Shown one piece after another: positions 12,416 to 24,300 of a DNA stretch of 64,000 nt. The notes under the pieces were generated by a model. That model did no database searches. It saw nothing but the letters and a program-made list of their open reading frames with translations, and was not told where the DNA came from. Both the position numbers and the translations under genes were made by a program. This stretch comes from Lineus longissimus. Taxonomy: Eukaryota > Nemertea > Pilidiophora > Heteronemertea > Lineidae. Numbering within the stretch: position 1 is the first letter of the stretch; the number at the start of each line of letters is the position of its first letter. The stretch is taken from contig NC_088325.1 of NCBI RefSeq assembly GCF_910592395.1, positions 2,261,501 through 2,325,500 of the forward strand, written 5' to 3'.

Positions 12416-12578
12416 TCTCTATTAAGGACAGCCCTTGCCAGGCCCGAGGGTGTCCTTTATAGAGGTGTCCTGATTATATAGGTCAAACTGAATGTAAACG
12501 ACCAATTTGGGACCAAACTAGTGTCCTTAATAGACAGGGTGTTCTTAATAGAGGTGTCCGCTAAGGGAAGTTCTATTG
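12416..12578. mobile_element. Family A MITE, copy 5, upstream of the IkB start
   Basis: This copy lies 160 bp upstream of the IkB start codon, with ends CAGTGGAACCTC and a mutated GTTCTATTG. The 12257-12415 interval is the presumed 5' untranslated or proximal promoter DNA of the IkB gene. I see no clear TATA box or kB site in it. Confidence 0.75.
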
Positions 12579-12676
12579 TATAAAGAACATAATGTTTTTG
12601 ATAGTCCTCCACGACAAAATGTATCAGTCAGTTGCATGCGGAAAAAAAAGTTCCGTTTTTGTAAGGTGACTGTGCA

Positions 12677-12950
12677 TCATATCAACAATCTTGAAAATAT
12701 AACGTCCAAATCCGTTACGTCTATTCTCATTCGAGTCTGATTCAATGAGGTGGGTCGGTCTCTTAAAACCTCTGTTGATTTCTTGCTTCCTCGTCGACCT
12801 ATGACCCTTAGAGAGATTTGACCCCTTGGCCCTTCCTGACCCTGATGCAGTGGCATGTTGAACACAAACTTCAAGTATAGCTGTTTTTCATCAGCTGTAT
12901 TAGACAAAACCTGATATATGTCAAAGCCAGTATCATAAACGTTAAAGGAG
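12677..12950 (-). other. Unrecognised open frame, minus strand
   Basis: About 90 codons without a stop on the minus strand, moderately mixed in composition, ending in TGA-free sequence up to a stop near 12677. Its upstream part runs into the dispersed 70-bp repeat at 12951-13021. I recognise no domain. It could be an exon of an unknown gene or the decayed inside of a transposon. Confidence 0.15.
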
Positions 12951-13317
12951 TACGCCGTTCGTAATTGCTGGTGGTCCAGGAAAATAGAAATGCAGTTATA
13001 CACAATGCCGTAGTGCAGTTATGATGTATACAAACAGGCTGAATCTTGGTATTTAAAGCACATGTGTATCTGTCAACAAAAACACGATGATGTAATTTAT
13101 ATTCTGCACATGTTAACGCAATTTGAAATTTTCAAATTCTAATACAAATTCCTAATTTTTTACGAACGGCGGGTAATAAGTAAATGACACTGTAACTTAG
13201 ATATGGTTAGTGCATCTAATTCAGTGGGGCTTACCTGTGGTGGCTGAGATAAACATGTAGGCCTACTCAGATACTACATGAACAATGCTGGTAATTAGCA
13301 GCTTTGATTTAGGCCCT

Positions 13318-13482
13318 AATAGACGAATTCGAAGAAGTTTGTTTAGGCATTGACCAGTCATGCGTTTCTCCTTGAACAAAGGAACGCCGTGTCTCTAGGC
13401 ATTGTCCGAAGTCGGCTTAGGCCTTCTGATGTGTTCCGAGTGTGCGCATTTGATTTGTTTTGGCTCTTCGAATTCGTCTATT
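13318..13482. mobile_element. Foldback element with TAGACGAATTCGAAGA ends
   Basis: A 165-bp segment bounded by AATAGACGAATTCGAAGA and its exact complement. Single copy in the window. No clear target duplication. Confidence 0.6.
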
Positions 13483-14560
13483 GATCAAGCCAGGTAGCGG
13501 GCAAAGGCCCAATTCTGAATTCAGCCAAGAGGCATGGGCAGTGCCAGTGAATTTTGATGATGACATTCATGATTCCATAATGATAAGGAATCATGATCAT
13601 GACAGATGAAAATTCATCAGAAGTATTTTTAAGAGAGCATGCAACATTATGATACAGAATTGTGAACACATGCAGAACTCAGTACATAGCCTATAATATA
13701 GGCGTCATATAGGCTATAGGCTATATATTATAATATATTGGCAGGTATTCTCAAAACTTAAGACGGTAAAAGAAAAAAAAACATTTCAAAGATCCGATTG
13801 TCTCAGCCAATATACGTCGATGATTCATTCGACTAATTGGCAGGCATTGGCCTTCAAGTTCAACCCCTGGCCCTGCCTTGGTCTTGGAATTGGTCTTGGA
13901 TTGGATATTGGTTTGTTATCGTCTTTAGCTTACCTAACATATACATCTATGTGGACTGCATCTTCTCCCCGATTCCTGTTTGGCTAAATTATCAGATTCA
14001 ATTCGGTTTTAATTCGAAAAAATCACATGAAACTGGTCATTTTGAAACTTTTGGTGTCACAAATTCCCAATCAACATGATCAAGATCATTTCAATCAAAA
14101 TACATGTGGGAAAACCCATTACTTCCGCGTTCTTTAGCCATACAGTTTGAGTCAATTACCTCAGTTTCTATTTTAAGAGCCAATCATAATAGAGTTTTTT
14201 CTAATTGTGCAGGAATTATGACAATCACGTGTCTCTTTTTACTTCAACTGTACTGCAAATAAATAATAATTGATATGCAAATATGCGAGTATATTTTCAT
14301 TGGCTAAAGTTGATAAGTGGTTAGCCAATGAATTGGCGAATGACACTGGATTTTCCCACAGATAAAAATAGAACACGTGTCATTCCTATGGCGGGAACAT
14401 TTTAAGGTTCCACTTCTTGCCGCTAAACTGCCGAAGTAGAAAATTTCCCCCCCTCCTCAAAAAGGCTCGCCTGTCGACGTACGTATTCTGGTAGGTGATT
14501 CTATAGAGGACATGACCTTTGTTGACCTGCACATGTAGTCATGTCGGGGCCGCTAGAACA
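13483..14560. other. Intergenic DNA between IkB and PKNOX
   Basis: AT-rich DNA with a patch of nested CTATA/TATAG words near 13690-13740. No convincing reading frame. A GC-richer stretch at 14380-14460 could be an upstream start region of the IkB gene, but nothing decides this. Confidence 0.3.
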
Positions 14561-15560
14561 TCCCCCCGTTACACTCCGGACGTAGTGGACCGGCCTCGTT
14601 CCTCACCATTAGGAGACAAATTAGGATGACGGATGGGCTGCCCAAGGAGTCTACCCACAATACACTCCAGGGGCAGTGGACCGACCTCGTTAAAGGGACA
14701 ATGTAGGCAGCAGCTAGACATGCAAGATAAAGTTACACAAAACTACCAGAGATATCTCACATCTCACAGCATAGGTCGAAATGATTCACGCTTGTACGGG
14801 GGATAGTGCTAAGTCTGACAAGACCAAGGGTCCTTACTGTGTATACTAGTCACTTGAAGATGGTCAAATTAGCCCCTCTCGACTCCTCCTGCCTATAGTC
14901 CCCCTTTCAGGAGACCAAATTAGGACTATGACCAAATTAGGACTATGACCAAATTATGACTATGACGCGATGGGCTGCCCAAGGGAGTCTACCCCCAGCG
15001 GCTAGACTGGCTGGTAGGCCTAAACTGGCGGCGCAGGGCGCGAAGTAATAAACACAGTACACTCCGGACGCAATGGACCGGCCTCGTTCCTCACCATAAG
15101 GAGACCCAGGATGACGCAATGGACTGCCCAGGGAGACTAAAAGTCCCAAAACTCCTTCACATGACGGGCGGACCTGAAGCCTCTATGCTCAAAAGCTGTG
15201 TATCTCTGTGGCCTTGGTAGAAGTTCTGGTAGAAGATTGTAGATGAGTTTACACGACTCACCCTATTCTGTTTTATCCACTAAAATGATCCCAAACGATA
15301 AAAACCCAGCAGTCGTTGTTAGTTCATGTCCTAAGAAGTCCGGTATGCACAAAATGCCCGACAAAATAAAGAAATGGTCACGCTGGCTTTCGGGATTCCC
15401 ACCGATCATATCAATGCAGAGGGTGGGGAAACTCCTGACGCAATGACCGGCCTCGTTCCTCGATCGTCCATAGAATGATACCATCATATCAATGCAGAGG
15501 GTGGGGAAACTCCTGACGCAATGACCGGCCTCGTTCCTCGATCGTCCATAGAATGATACC
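14560..15560. repeat. Scrambled local repeats with an inserted family G element
   Basis: A unit containing GGACCGGCCTCGTTCCTCAC and AGACTCCCTTGG-like phrases recurs at about 14571-14690, 14909-15000 and 15055-15145. A shorter unit of about 75 bp (GGAAACTCCTGACGCAATGA through GTCCATAGAATGATACC) is duplicated in tandem at 15412-15482 and 15487-15558. Confidence 0.7.
14690..14908. mobile_element. Family G inverted-repeat element, copy 2
   Basis: The ends are TTAAAGGGACAAT and CCCCCTTTC. It sits inside one of the local repeat units, splitting the phrase GACCTCGT from its usual continuation, so it inserted after that unit was formed. Confidence 0.75.
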
Positions 15561-15954
15561 TAATTAGGATGACGCGATGGTCTAGGGGAGGGGGGGGGGA
15601 GGGGCTGTAGTGTTTTATTTTGGTCAGACCAATTGCGTTTGTTTGCAAGCTGCTTTTGGTTGACCTATAAATGTTGTGATATCACTTTTACAACTGTTCC
15701 TGTAAAATGCGCCTACGCTGTGTGATGTGACTTGCAATCTGACTGATTTATCATGAGGGTGTCAAGGCTTCTCACTAGCGATAAATCCCTGAAAACATTA
15801 GGATACAATTTTAAAACGGGTGTGGATATATTTCCGTTCACCCGTCTCCAGATCAAAATCATTTTTCGCCCAAAATGGGCCTTTTGCGCAGAATACTTTT
15901 CAAATTTTCCGCCCTCATTATTCAATTAGCAATGCCGCCCAGAAGGGGAATCCC

Positions 15955-16100
15955 CAAGCAGGTGCGCGTGACGTCATCAGCCATGTGACCGCTGGGTGGG
16001 CAGAAAAGATAATTGACGTCCGCCATTTTGACGAAGAGTGACATTGTCTCTTTGGAAGATTTGCTGCCATTCAACTCCTAAATCTGTCATTTACCGCCAC
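15955..16100 (+). promoter_or_regulatory. PKNOX: Likely PKNOX promoter and non-coding first exon
   Basis: A perfect cAMP-response element TGACGTCA lies at 15969-15976. CGCCATTTTG, a YY1-type element often found at transcription starts, lies at 16021-16030. A strong splice donor, CCAC|GTAAGT, follows at 16101. The layout suggests a TATA-less promoter with a short 5' UTR exon of about 70 bp that splices to 18316. This is inference from motifs and from the fact that the first coding exon begins with an acceptor. Confidence 0.45.
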
Positions 16101-17750
16101 GTAAGTCACGCATCTGGCATAAAATTACCTTCAAGGTGTATTATATATCACAAGCTTGCCGCTCATATATCGTAATAGTACTTTTAATACGCGATTACTA
16201 TCCAAATTGGGCCTGTCAACTTCGCGCGTTTTGAACAAGGGAGGGCTGGACCTGATTTTGTCTGGCAGTTTCGATCGCATTGCAATAATTCATCCTGTCA
16301 ATTAACTACATTCTATATTATGATCCGTAAGTGACATGTGGTCATTGATGCTTGGGGTCGCGTTTTCCTGCTCCAAAGTCTGTGATGATATGGCGAATTA
16401 TTGCAATATTTTGAGGTATGTTTTGTGATCTTTTGTGCGCGGTGTCTTTTTGATCCGAAGCCATTTTTATATTGGAAAGGCAATCAATAGAGTCGGAGAT
16501 GTTTATGGATTTTTGTGGTTACCCTTTCCGCGTGACTTTCCCAGGGAAATTATGGGTGTGTTCCCCTTGATTGGCAGTCTATTAACTATCACTTAGTTCC
16601 TCGGCGTTACTATTGTGGCAGCCCTTTGGCCTTTGCCTCATTTTTATGATGATTCAACACTTCAATGAATGAATAATGTGTGAGTTAGTCCCGTTTTGGA
16701 CGTTTTGTCACTGTTTATTCAATAGCCTTCCTATTCATATTGTACTTGAGGAAATGATAGTATGCTGTATTTCAATTTGTTTTAGTGTGTTGTTGTCACC
16801 CAGATAACCAAAATAGCTCAACTTGTCTTCAGCACAAGGTCACTCCCTAAAAAAGTGTGTCTCAATCAAACAATTGAGAATTTGAAGTTCTACAATCAAT
16901 TGACAATTAATTAATCAACCAATTAGGCCTACTCAATTAAATCTAATTAGGTTTAGGTTGGTTACTGAAGCTCCAAATGCTGGTGGCTTGCCAATTGGCA
17001 GTTGATATTGCCATGAAGCTATCATAAATGTTATGTTAGCCTTTTTCATGATATTGCAATTGCATAGCGAATAATAATATGAATATTGTAGGCCCACCCG
17101 AGTCCTACCATCGTCCTTCACAGCTTACCACCCTACCCTCAGGAAGCAGCCACCCTACCTTCCCCCTTAAAATTTTGTAAAGGGTTTCTATAATCTATAT
17201 GGCCACCCTACCTAAAATTGCTGGCCACCCTACCTTGTGATGCTCACTGGCAAAACTTCTTGAATATCAAGGGACCACCCTAACTTGAGAAAACCCTGTG
17301 GAGAACACTGCATGTGGCCAGAGATAGTGTTGCAACTAAATCAGAATGTCCAGCAATTAAATCAGAATGTCAAGCAAAGACATAGTCACAACCACTAAAC
17401 AATACAATGTTGGCCCTAATTACTTGTCATGAGAGGTTTTTGCGACTGATCCAAGATGATAGAACTGGGCCAGGCAAGTTCGTGACAACCAAGTCCACTT
17501 CAACAACGTCTACATATAGCCAGTTCAAGCACAGTCATAATCACAGCCCCTACAGACCCGCTATTGGCTTACTTGTAATGTGAGAGAGATTTTTGCAACT
17601 GGTCAAAGACGATAAAAATTGGCAAAGCGAGTTTGTCACAGAGCAACATTCAAATAAGGATGTCAAACACGTACACAACTGCTTTTGTCCCTATAATAAT
17701 AAATATAATAAATTTACATTTATACCCGCAAAATCCAATTTAGAATTGCT
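16101..17750. other. PKNOX intron 1, upstream part
   Basis: No coding exon is visible. A CCACCCTACC-rich stretch lies at about 17120-17290. A degenerate direct repeat of about 180 bp lies at about 17330-17640 (phrases such as GTCAAAGACGATA and GAGAGATTTTTGCAACTG). Confidence 0.4.
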
Positions 17751-18185
17751 CTAATGCGGTCCAAAACAAGTTAGAAAAAGGTGCGTTTTAAGATCCCGTC
17801 TGAAGATTTGCTCACTAACTGCATTCTGCAGATCAGGACTGAGGCTATTCCACAGCCTGCATGCTTGGACTGTGAAGCTCCTGCCATGGTGCGTTTTAAG
17901 ACCCCGTCTGAAGATTTGCTCACTAACTGCATTCTGCAGATCAGGACTGAGGCTATTCCACAGCCTGCATGCTTGGACTGTGAAGCTCCTGCCACCATAT
18001 GTCCGAAGGCGAAACCTGGGGATCCTGAGAAGACATTTGTCTTCAGACCTCAACGATCGTCCAGGCACATACAATGGCAGGAGTTCTGAGATGTAAGTGG
18101 GTGAAAGTCCCTTCAGAGATTTAAAGACTAGTAGAAGAACCTTGAATTGGATTCTCTGGTGAACAGGTAGCCAGTGGAGACACAT
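17751..18185 (-). pseudogene. LINE reverse-transcriptase C-terminal remnant
   Basis: Translated on the minus strand this gives the typical tail of CR1/L2-type non-LTR retrotransposon ORF2: LHWLPVHQRI, VFKSLKGLSPTYISELL, YGGRSFTVQACRLWNSL and FRRDLKTHLF. Only the last 140 or so residues are present, as expected of a 5'-truncated LINE. The final 106 bp or so are duplicated in tandem (17780-17997), so the YGGRSFT-to-LKTH segment occurs twice. It lies antisense in PKNOX intron 1. Confidence 0.85.
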
Positions 18186-18342
18186 AGAGATATTTGCGAC
18201 TTATATCATCATGATAAGACCCCGCAAAACAAGTCACAACCACTTCCACTTCAGCCAACCAGAGACGGTTTCGACGGTTCCACTGTCTTCTCTAAATTAA
18301 ATGTTGATATTCCAGGTGTGTGGTGTCAATGAAGGTGACAGG

Positions 18343-21300
18343 ATGCAGCACACCACAGTGGCGATGCCAGCCCTGCCCTCTGCTGGAATACCAATCTATC
18401 AAGACGGACAGATAATACAAGCACAGGTTATCCACGTGGTAAAGTCGGACGCCCCGGCAAGGTCAGTGTGGCAGTTGACATGTAGCCATGAGTTGTTAGA
18501 CAGAGTTTTGAGTATATTTATTGCCGGATATCAACAACATGTACTTGGACTTAGGTTATCATCTGGCTCAGCACAGCAATTTGAGCATTCTGGCCAGTAC
18601 TCATTACACCTGCGCCTGGGTGGACATAAGGGAGGTTTTCATCTGACTCAGCACAGCAATTTAAGCATTCTGGCCAGTACTCATTACACCTGCGCCTGGG
18701 TGGACATAAGGGAGGTTTTCATCTGACTCAGCACAGCAATTTGAGCATTTTGGCCAGTACCCATTACACCTGCGCCTGGGTGGACATAAGGGAGGTTTTC
18801 ATCTGACTCAGCACAGCAATTTGAGCATTCTGGCCAGTACTCATTACACCTGGTGCCTGGGTGGACATAAGGGAGGTTTTCATCTGACTCAGCACAGCAA
18901 TTTGAGCATTCTGGCCAGTACTCATTACACCTGGTGCCTGGGTGGACATAAGGGAGGTTTTTATCTGACTCAGCACAGCAATTTGAGCATTCTGGCCAGT
19001 ACCCATTACACCTGGCGCCTGGGTGGACATAAGGCATAAGACTTGAGAGTCTCATGCCAACTGTGGGTTCGGACCAGTGACCTCACCCTCTTACTGGAAA
19101 TCGTAGCTGGAGGACAGTGGCTGCTAGGTTAGGCCGGTAAACAGTTCGTGGCCACTTTGACATGTTTAAAATACTCTACTCCCTCAACATGGACAATATT
19201 TTTCCAGACATCATCCCCTGGCATTTGCCTGGGACCATTTCTTAAGGCAGTCAGTCCCTAATACATGAGAGTAGTATGGTACATACATGAAGGTCATATG
19301 AGTAGTTTCTCTTGGACAATTCTGTATCCAATAAAAACCCATTGTGACCAAACAATTTTGTCTCTCTCCAGCAATACTAACCATGTCCCACAAGCTGCGA
19401 ACATCACAACTATACCACTACAAGAACCAGAGGCGGCAGACATCGACAAACGCGCCATCTATAGGCATCCTTTGTTCCCATTGGTCGCGATGTTGTTCGA
19501 GAAATGTGAGCAGGCTACGTCGACACCCGATTGTCCGCCAGCAGATAGCTTCGATGTTGACATACACGCATTCGTACACCAGCAGGAACAGGACGTGAAA
19601 CCCTTCTTCAGCGATGACCCAGATTTGGACAATTTGGTATGTTTTGAAATACAGTAGAACCTCTCTATTAAGGACACCCTCGGGGCTGACAAGTGCTGTC
19701 CTTAAAGCGAACTGGAACCGCCAAGCCAGTTCGTATGACCTCGTTTTCATTCCCCGCGTATCGGGTGATCAGAGCGAGGCATGAATGAAACATGGCGCCT
19801 AGCTGTCAATCATTCAGTGACGTCACTACTATGGAATTTACTACGAAAATTCATGAATGAAAGATCGCATGACTCACGTGATTCTCACATGATTCTCAAT
19901 AATAACAAATTGAACTGCGCATGCTCGGGCACTGGGGGCGGAGCTACAAATCTGAACTCGACTTTCTCGGGCGGTGAAAGTCGAAAAGTTGAATAAATCG
20001 CTCGGCGGTTCCAGTTCGCTTTAATAGAGGAGGGGGCCTGATTAGAGAGGTCAAATTGAATGGAAACAACCAATTTGGGACCAAAACTAGGGTCCTTAAT
20101 AATGGGTGATATGAATAAAGACTAGCAATTGCTTTTACTGAAAACCCCATGTACATTTACACTAGGCCTTTCTGTACAAAACTGAAGTAAAATCATTTAC
20201 TAGTCTTTATTCATATCACCCAGAGAGGTTGTCCTTATTAGAGAGGTGTCCGCTAACAGAGGTTCCACTGTACTGTAGTAAAGTTTGTCTACTGTCCCTT
20301 TTTGATGGATTACTAGAGATGGTATCCAGTATTACTCTGTCTGAAAGTAAAGCATTTAAAATTGAGGAGTTTTAAATGGTGTGGATTAGGATTTCAGTAT
20401 TCTTGTAGATAATGATTGGTTAATCGATTTGATTTGTTCTTCACTTTAGCCAGGTTGAAAATGTCACAAGGTGACTGTCTTTTGTTATTCAGTTTAAAGA
20501 TGAGTCAGAATCAGGTTACAAAATCATCTTTACCATGTCATTACAAGTAAATTAGTCATATTTTTGGACTTGGGCTGCATGAATTGACTGACTGATGCTG
20601 ACACTGACAGCCTGTGACAACAGAGCGGGGAAAATCATTTAAAAAATACTGGTCACATTTCTGTGCAAAAATTAATCATTTTTTTCTCAAAAAGACTGTT
20701 TTCATAATTTCAGATGGTCAAAGCAATCCAGGTGCTACGAATTCATTTATTGGAACTGGAAAAGGTAAACGAACTCTGTAAAGATTTCTGTAATCGCTAC
20801 GTCTCCTGTCTCAAGGGAAAACTCCAAAGTGACAATTTATTACGCGTGGAGGGCGAGGATTTGTCTCCGTCGCCTCCGTTGCACAGTCCGGGGATACCCC
20901 CCATGCCGAATACGCCAGTGCAGCAGCCGCAGACAGTTACGTCCGTCGGGAGCGTTATGATACAACAGAGCGTCTCGCAACCGGCTGCGTCGGTCGCGAC
21001 CTTGAATCAAGGTCAGATTGTCTCGGGCGGCACTGTTTACCAGATGGTGCAGACGCCACAGGGAATCGTCGCACAACCGATTCAGGTGAGTAGAGGGGCG
21101 GAATTATGTAGTGCGTCATTTTTCTCATGGACAGACAATAACGTTGAATATAAATCTCTCACTTGACTATAAATTTAACACTTGAAGTAAGATGAATCAG
21201 AAATGTCAGAGAAACTTTCCTCGATCAACTTTTCTTGAAACAAATCATTTTTTCCACTACAGATTCAGACCGTCCCACAAATGACGCCACAGGTCACGAC

Positions 21301-24300
21301 AGCCAGTGTCATTCATGGTAGTACACCTCTGTCACAGATAGGTGTCCCCACAACTCCTGTCGCACCACTGACCCCCACATGTACTATGACGACAATGGGT
21401 AGGTATTTCTTGGCTCTTCACACCCGAGCGTCGATTCCCCATACCCTAGGTCACAATAGCCAGTGTCATACATGGTATTAGTAGTACACCTTTGTCACAG
21501 ATAGGTGTCCCCTGAACTCCTGTTGCACCACTGATGATGACAATGGGTAGGTATTTCTTGGCTCTTCACACCTGAGCATCGATTCCCCATACCCTAGGTC
21601 ACAATAGCCAGTGTCATACATGGTATTAGTAGTACACCTTTGTCACAGATAGGTGTCCCCTGAACTCCTGTTGCACCACTGATGACGACAATGGGTAGGT
21701 ATTTCTTGGCTCTTCACACCTGAGCATCGATTCCCCATACCCTAGGTCACAATAGCCAGTGTCATACATGGCAGTACACCTCTGTCACAGATAGGTGTCC
21801 CCTGAACTCCTGTCGCACTACTGATGACGACAATGGGTAGGTATTTCTTGACTCTTCACAAATATATAGGAATCGACCCCCCACCCCCTCACTCTGGTCA
21901 AAGATGGAGTTACAAGGCCAATAAACTCAACTGGCCTCTACAGTTGTGGCCCATAAAAATGGTTAGCTTTCCTTGTGGAGGAGGAATACTCCCTGGAGAA
22001 TTACGTCTAAAAAGTACAGAGAGCATTATGCTGAACAAGGAGAAGGAGAGTTGGATTTTCTGTCCCTGCTTGCATCTCTGTCGCTATTATTTAGTTCATG
22101 TGAAAAAAATTCAAATGTAATAATCCTTCCTCGATTTCATTTTAGGAAATCTAAGTGCCACACCTTTATCTCCGCTGTCCGATGGCGAAGATTCCGGTCG
22201 AAAAGATAAAAATAACAAAAGAGGCGTGTTACCCAAACAAGCAACGCAGGTCATGAAGTCTTGGTTATTTCAACATATTGTGGTAAGTTGAATTCTAACA
22301 CACCTTGTTTGTTGCATTTATCATACACAGAGTTTTTGTGCCGTAAGTCTCGATTTTTCGATCAGGATATAGATGGTGCAATGAGGAACCGGCATTAAGA
22401 TAAATGCCAGTGGCGGCGCCACAATCGATCGTACCTTCTGACGCCATGACGTCATTTTCTGGTCTGTTGACGTCGCATGAGGTCAATCACGGCTTGCATT
22501 GGAACTAACTTTTTCCCCCTTGTCCGTCATTAAAGGCATTCAAGTGTGTTGGTCAACCATGACTATCTCCTTTGTCCCTCCACCATAAGGCCCAGTTTCC
22601 CCTTATGACATCACTATTTCGGACACTCAGCGCCCCATTTCTGAAAAGGCGTATTGTCATGGTTGACCAACACACTTGAATGCCTTTAATGGCGGACAAG
22701 GGGGAAAAAGTTAGTTCCAATGCAAGCCACCAATTTCGGGAAGCATGTACATGTATACTGTATTGGATTTGACAGAATGAATGACAACTGTAGAAAGTTT
22801 TAGCATGATTTGCGTGGAGAACTTGTGAAATGTCAGACGTGATTGAACTGAAGTCAACAACGTGCTCTCTGTTGGGCCTCTGTACTGATGTCAAGACCGG
22901 TGGTGGAGCTCAAAGTTTGACTTTAGTGTTTTATCTTTATCTCCAGCATCCGTACCCAACTGAAGATGAAAAACGACAAATTGCTGGTCAAACTAATCTC
23001 TCATTATTACAAGTAAATAACTGGTAAGTACTGCACCAGGTGAAAAGCTTCCTAGCTCAGTGGTTAGTAGTCACCCCTGCAGACATTACTCAGTTCACGG
23101 TATTCTGTGTTCCTGAGTTCCGAGTCCCTCCCTCCCCCCGATACATTTTTTTTTGGTAAAAAACTGCTCTCATGTTTTGGATACCAAATTTTACTTGGGG
23201 ATTGAGATCTGGCACTCTTTTGTAACGCAATGGTGAAACAGTCATAGGAAGTTTAGTGATGTGTTTTACAGAGAACACCCCCCAGGTTATAATAGCATTC
23301 CGCGAAGACGACGTCACTGCAGCTGCTGCCCTCTATTTCCCCATCGCTGAATTAAAGGCAATGTCGGACAAACATGCGGTTTCGTAATGGATTCAGGCTT
23401 TCTAACTAGGGCAGATAGATTCAATCTGGCACATGTCCGAGTGTTGGAAATACTACATAATTGTTCTGAATATTTCTCTCTCTGACTCTATGGTATTATT
23501 CAATTCATGCTAAAAACAATGCAGGGTCAAAGATAATTGACTTTGAAATAAGCTCAAATGAGTAGAAATAAGTGTCGATGTCCGACTGTCACGTGACTAA
23601 AACGTCATCAATATCTTATGCAAATGACCTTGTGAGCTATAAATATTAACTTCGCGGAATGCTATTGGGCATTCAATCCATTTGTTTGTCAAAAGATTGA
23701 AAAGTAATTCTCGAGTTTCGAAAATTGTTCAGGTTCATCAATGCAAGGCGACGGATCCTACAGCCAATGTTGGACGCCAGCAATCCGGACCAGACCAAGG
23801 TTAAAAAGACGAAACCGCAGAACCGGCCCGTGCAGCGGTTCTGGCCGGAAAACATCGCAAATATTCAACCAAAGACAACATCTGCACAACAGGAGGCAGC
23901 CAAGGGAGGACAAGTCCAGCAGGCACAGATACTACCGCTCACACAGGGTCAACAAATAATAATACCAGCTTCTGCAAGTAAGTGTAAATTTCCTTGGTAG
24001 TCTTTTCTGAGGTCAGCGATTAAACTGCACAACTAACATTTTTGTATTGATAAACCACATGAACTTTTTTTTGATTTCTGAAATTCAAGGTCAGACTTGT
24101 GTATGAAGCAAAAATTATGAATTTTTGGTCCCAAAGTTGTGGTATCCATTCAATTTGACCTCTCTAATCAGGACATCTCTCTATTTAGGACAGCACTTGT
24201 CAGTCCCGAGGGTGTGACTCCTAATAGAGAGGCACTATAGACTTATTTCATGGTTTACAGCAGTACTTCTTGTTACAAACGATAAGATTTAAAACCATTA

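Larger units (their letters stand above)
19652..20270. mobile_element. Family A MITE, copy 6, carrying two nested elements
   Basis: The outer ends CAGTAGAACCTC (19652) and GGTTCCACTG (20270) are intact. Two foreign segments interrupt the family A body: 19706-20020 and 20103-20222. The outer element begins 15 bp after the donor of PKNOX exon 19372-19636. Confidence 0.88.

Noticed and set aside
18684-19055. Frames with CSNCCAESD or [12 protein letters not shown] repeats
   Set aside because: Shadow of the SINE-derived 80-bp array in PKNOX intron 2.
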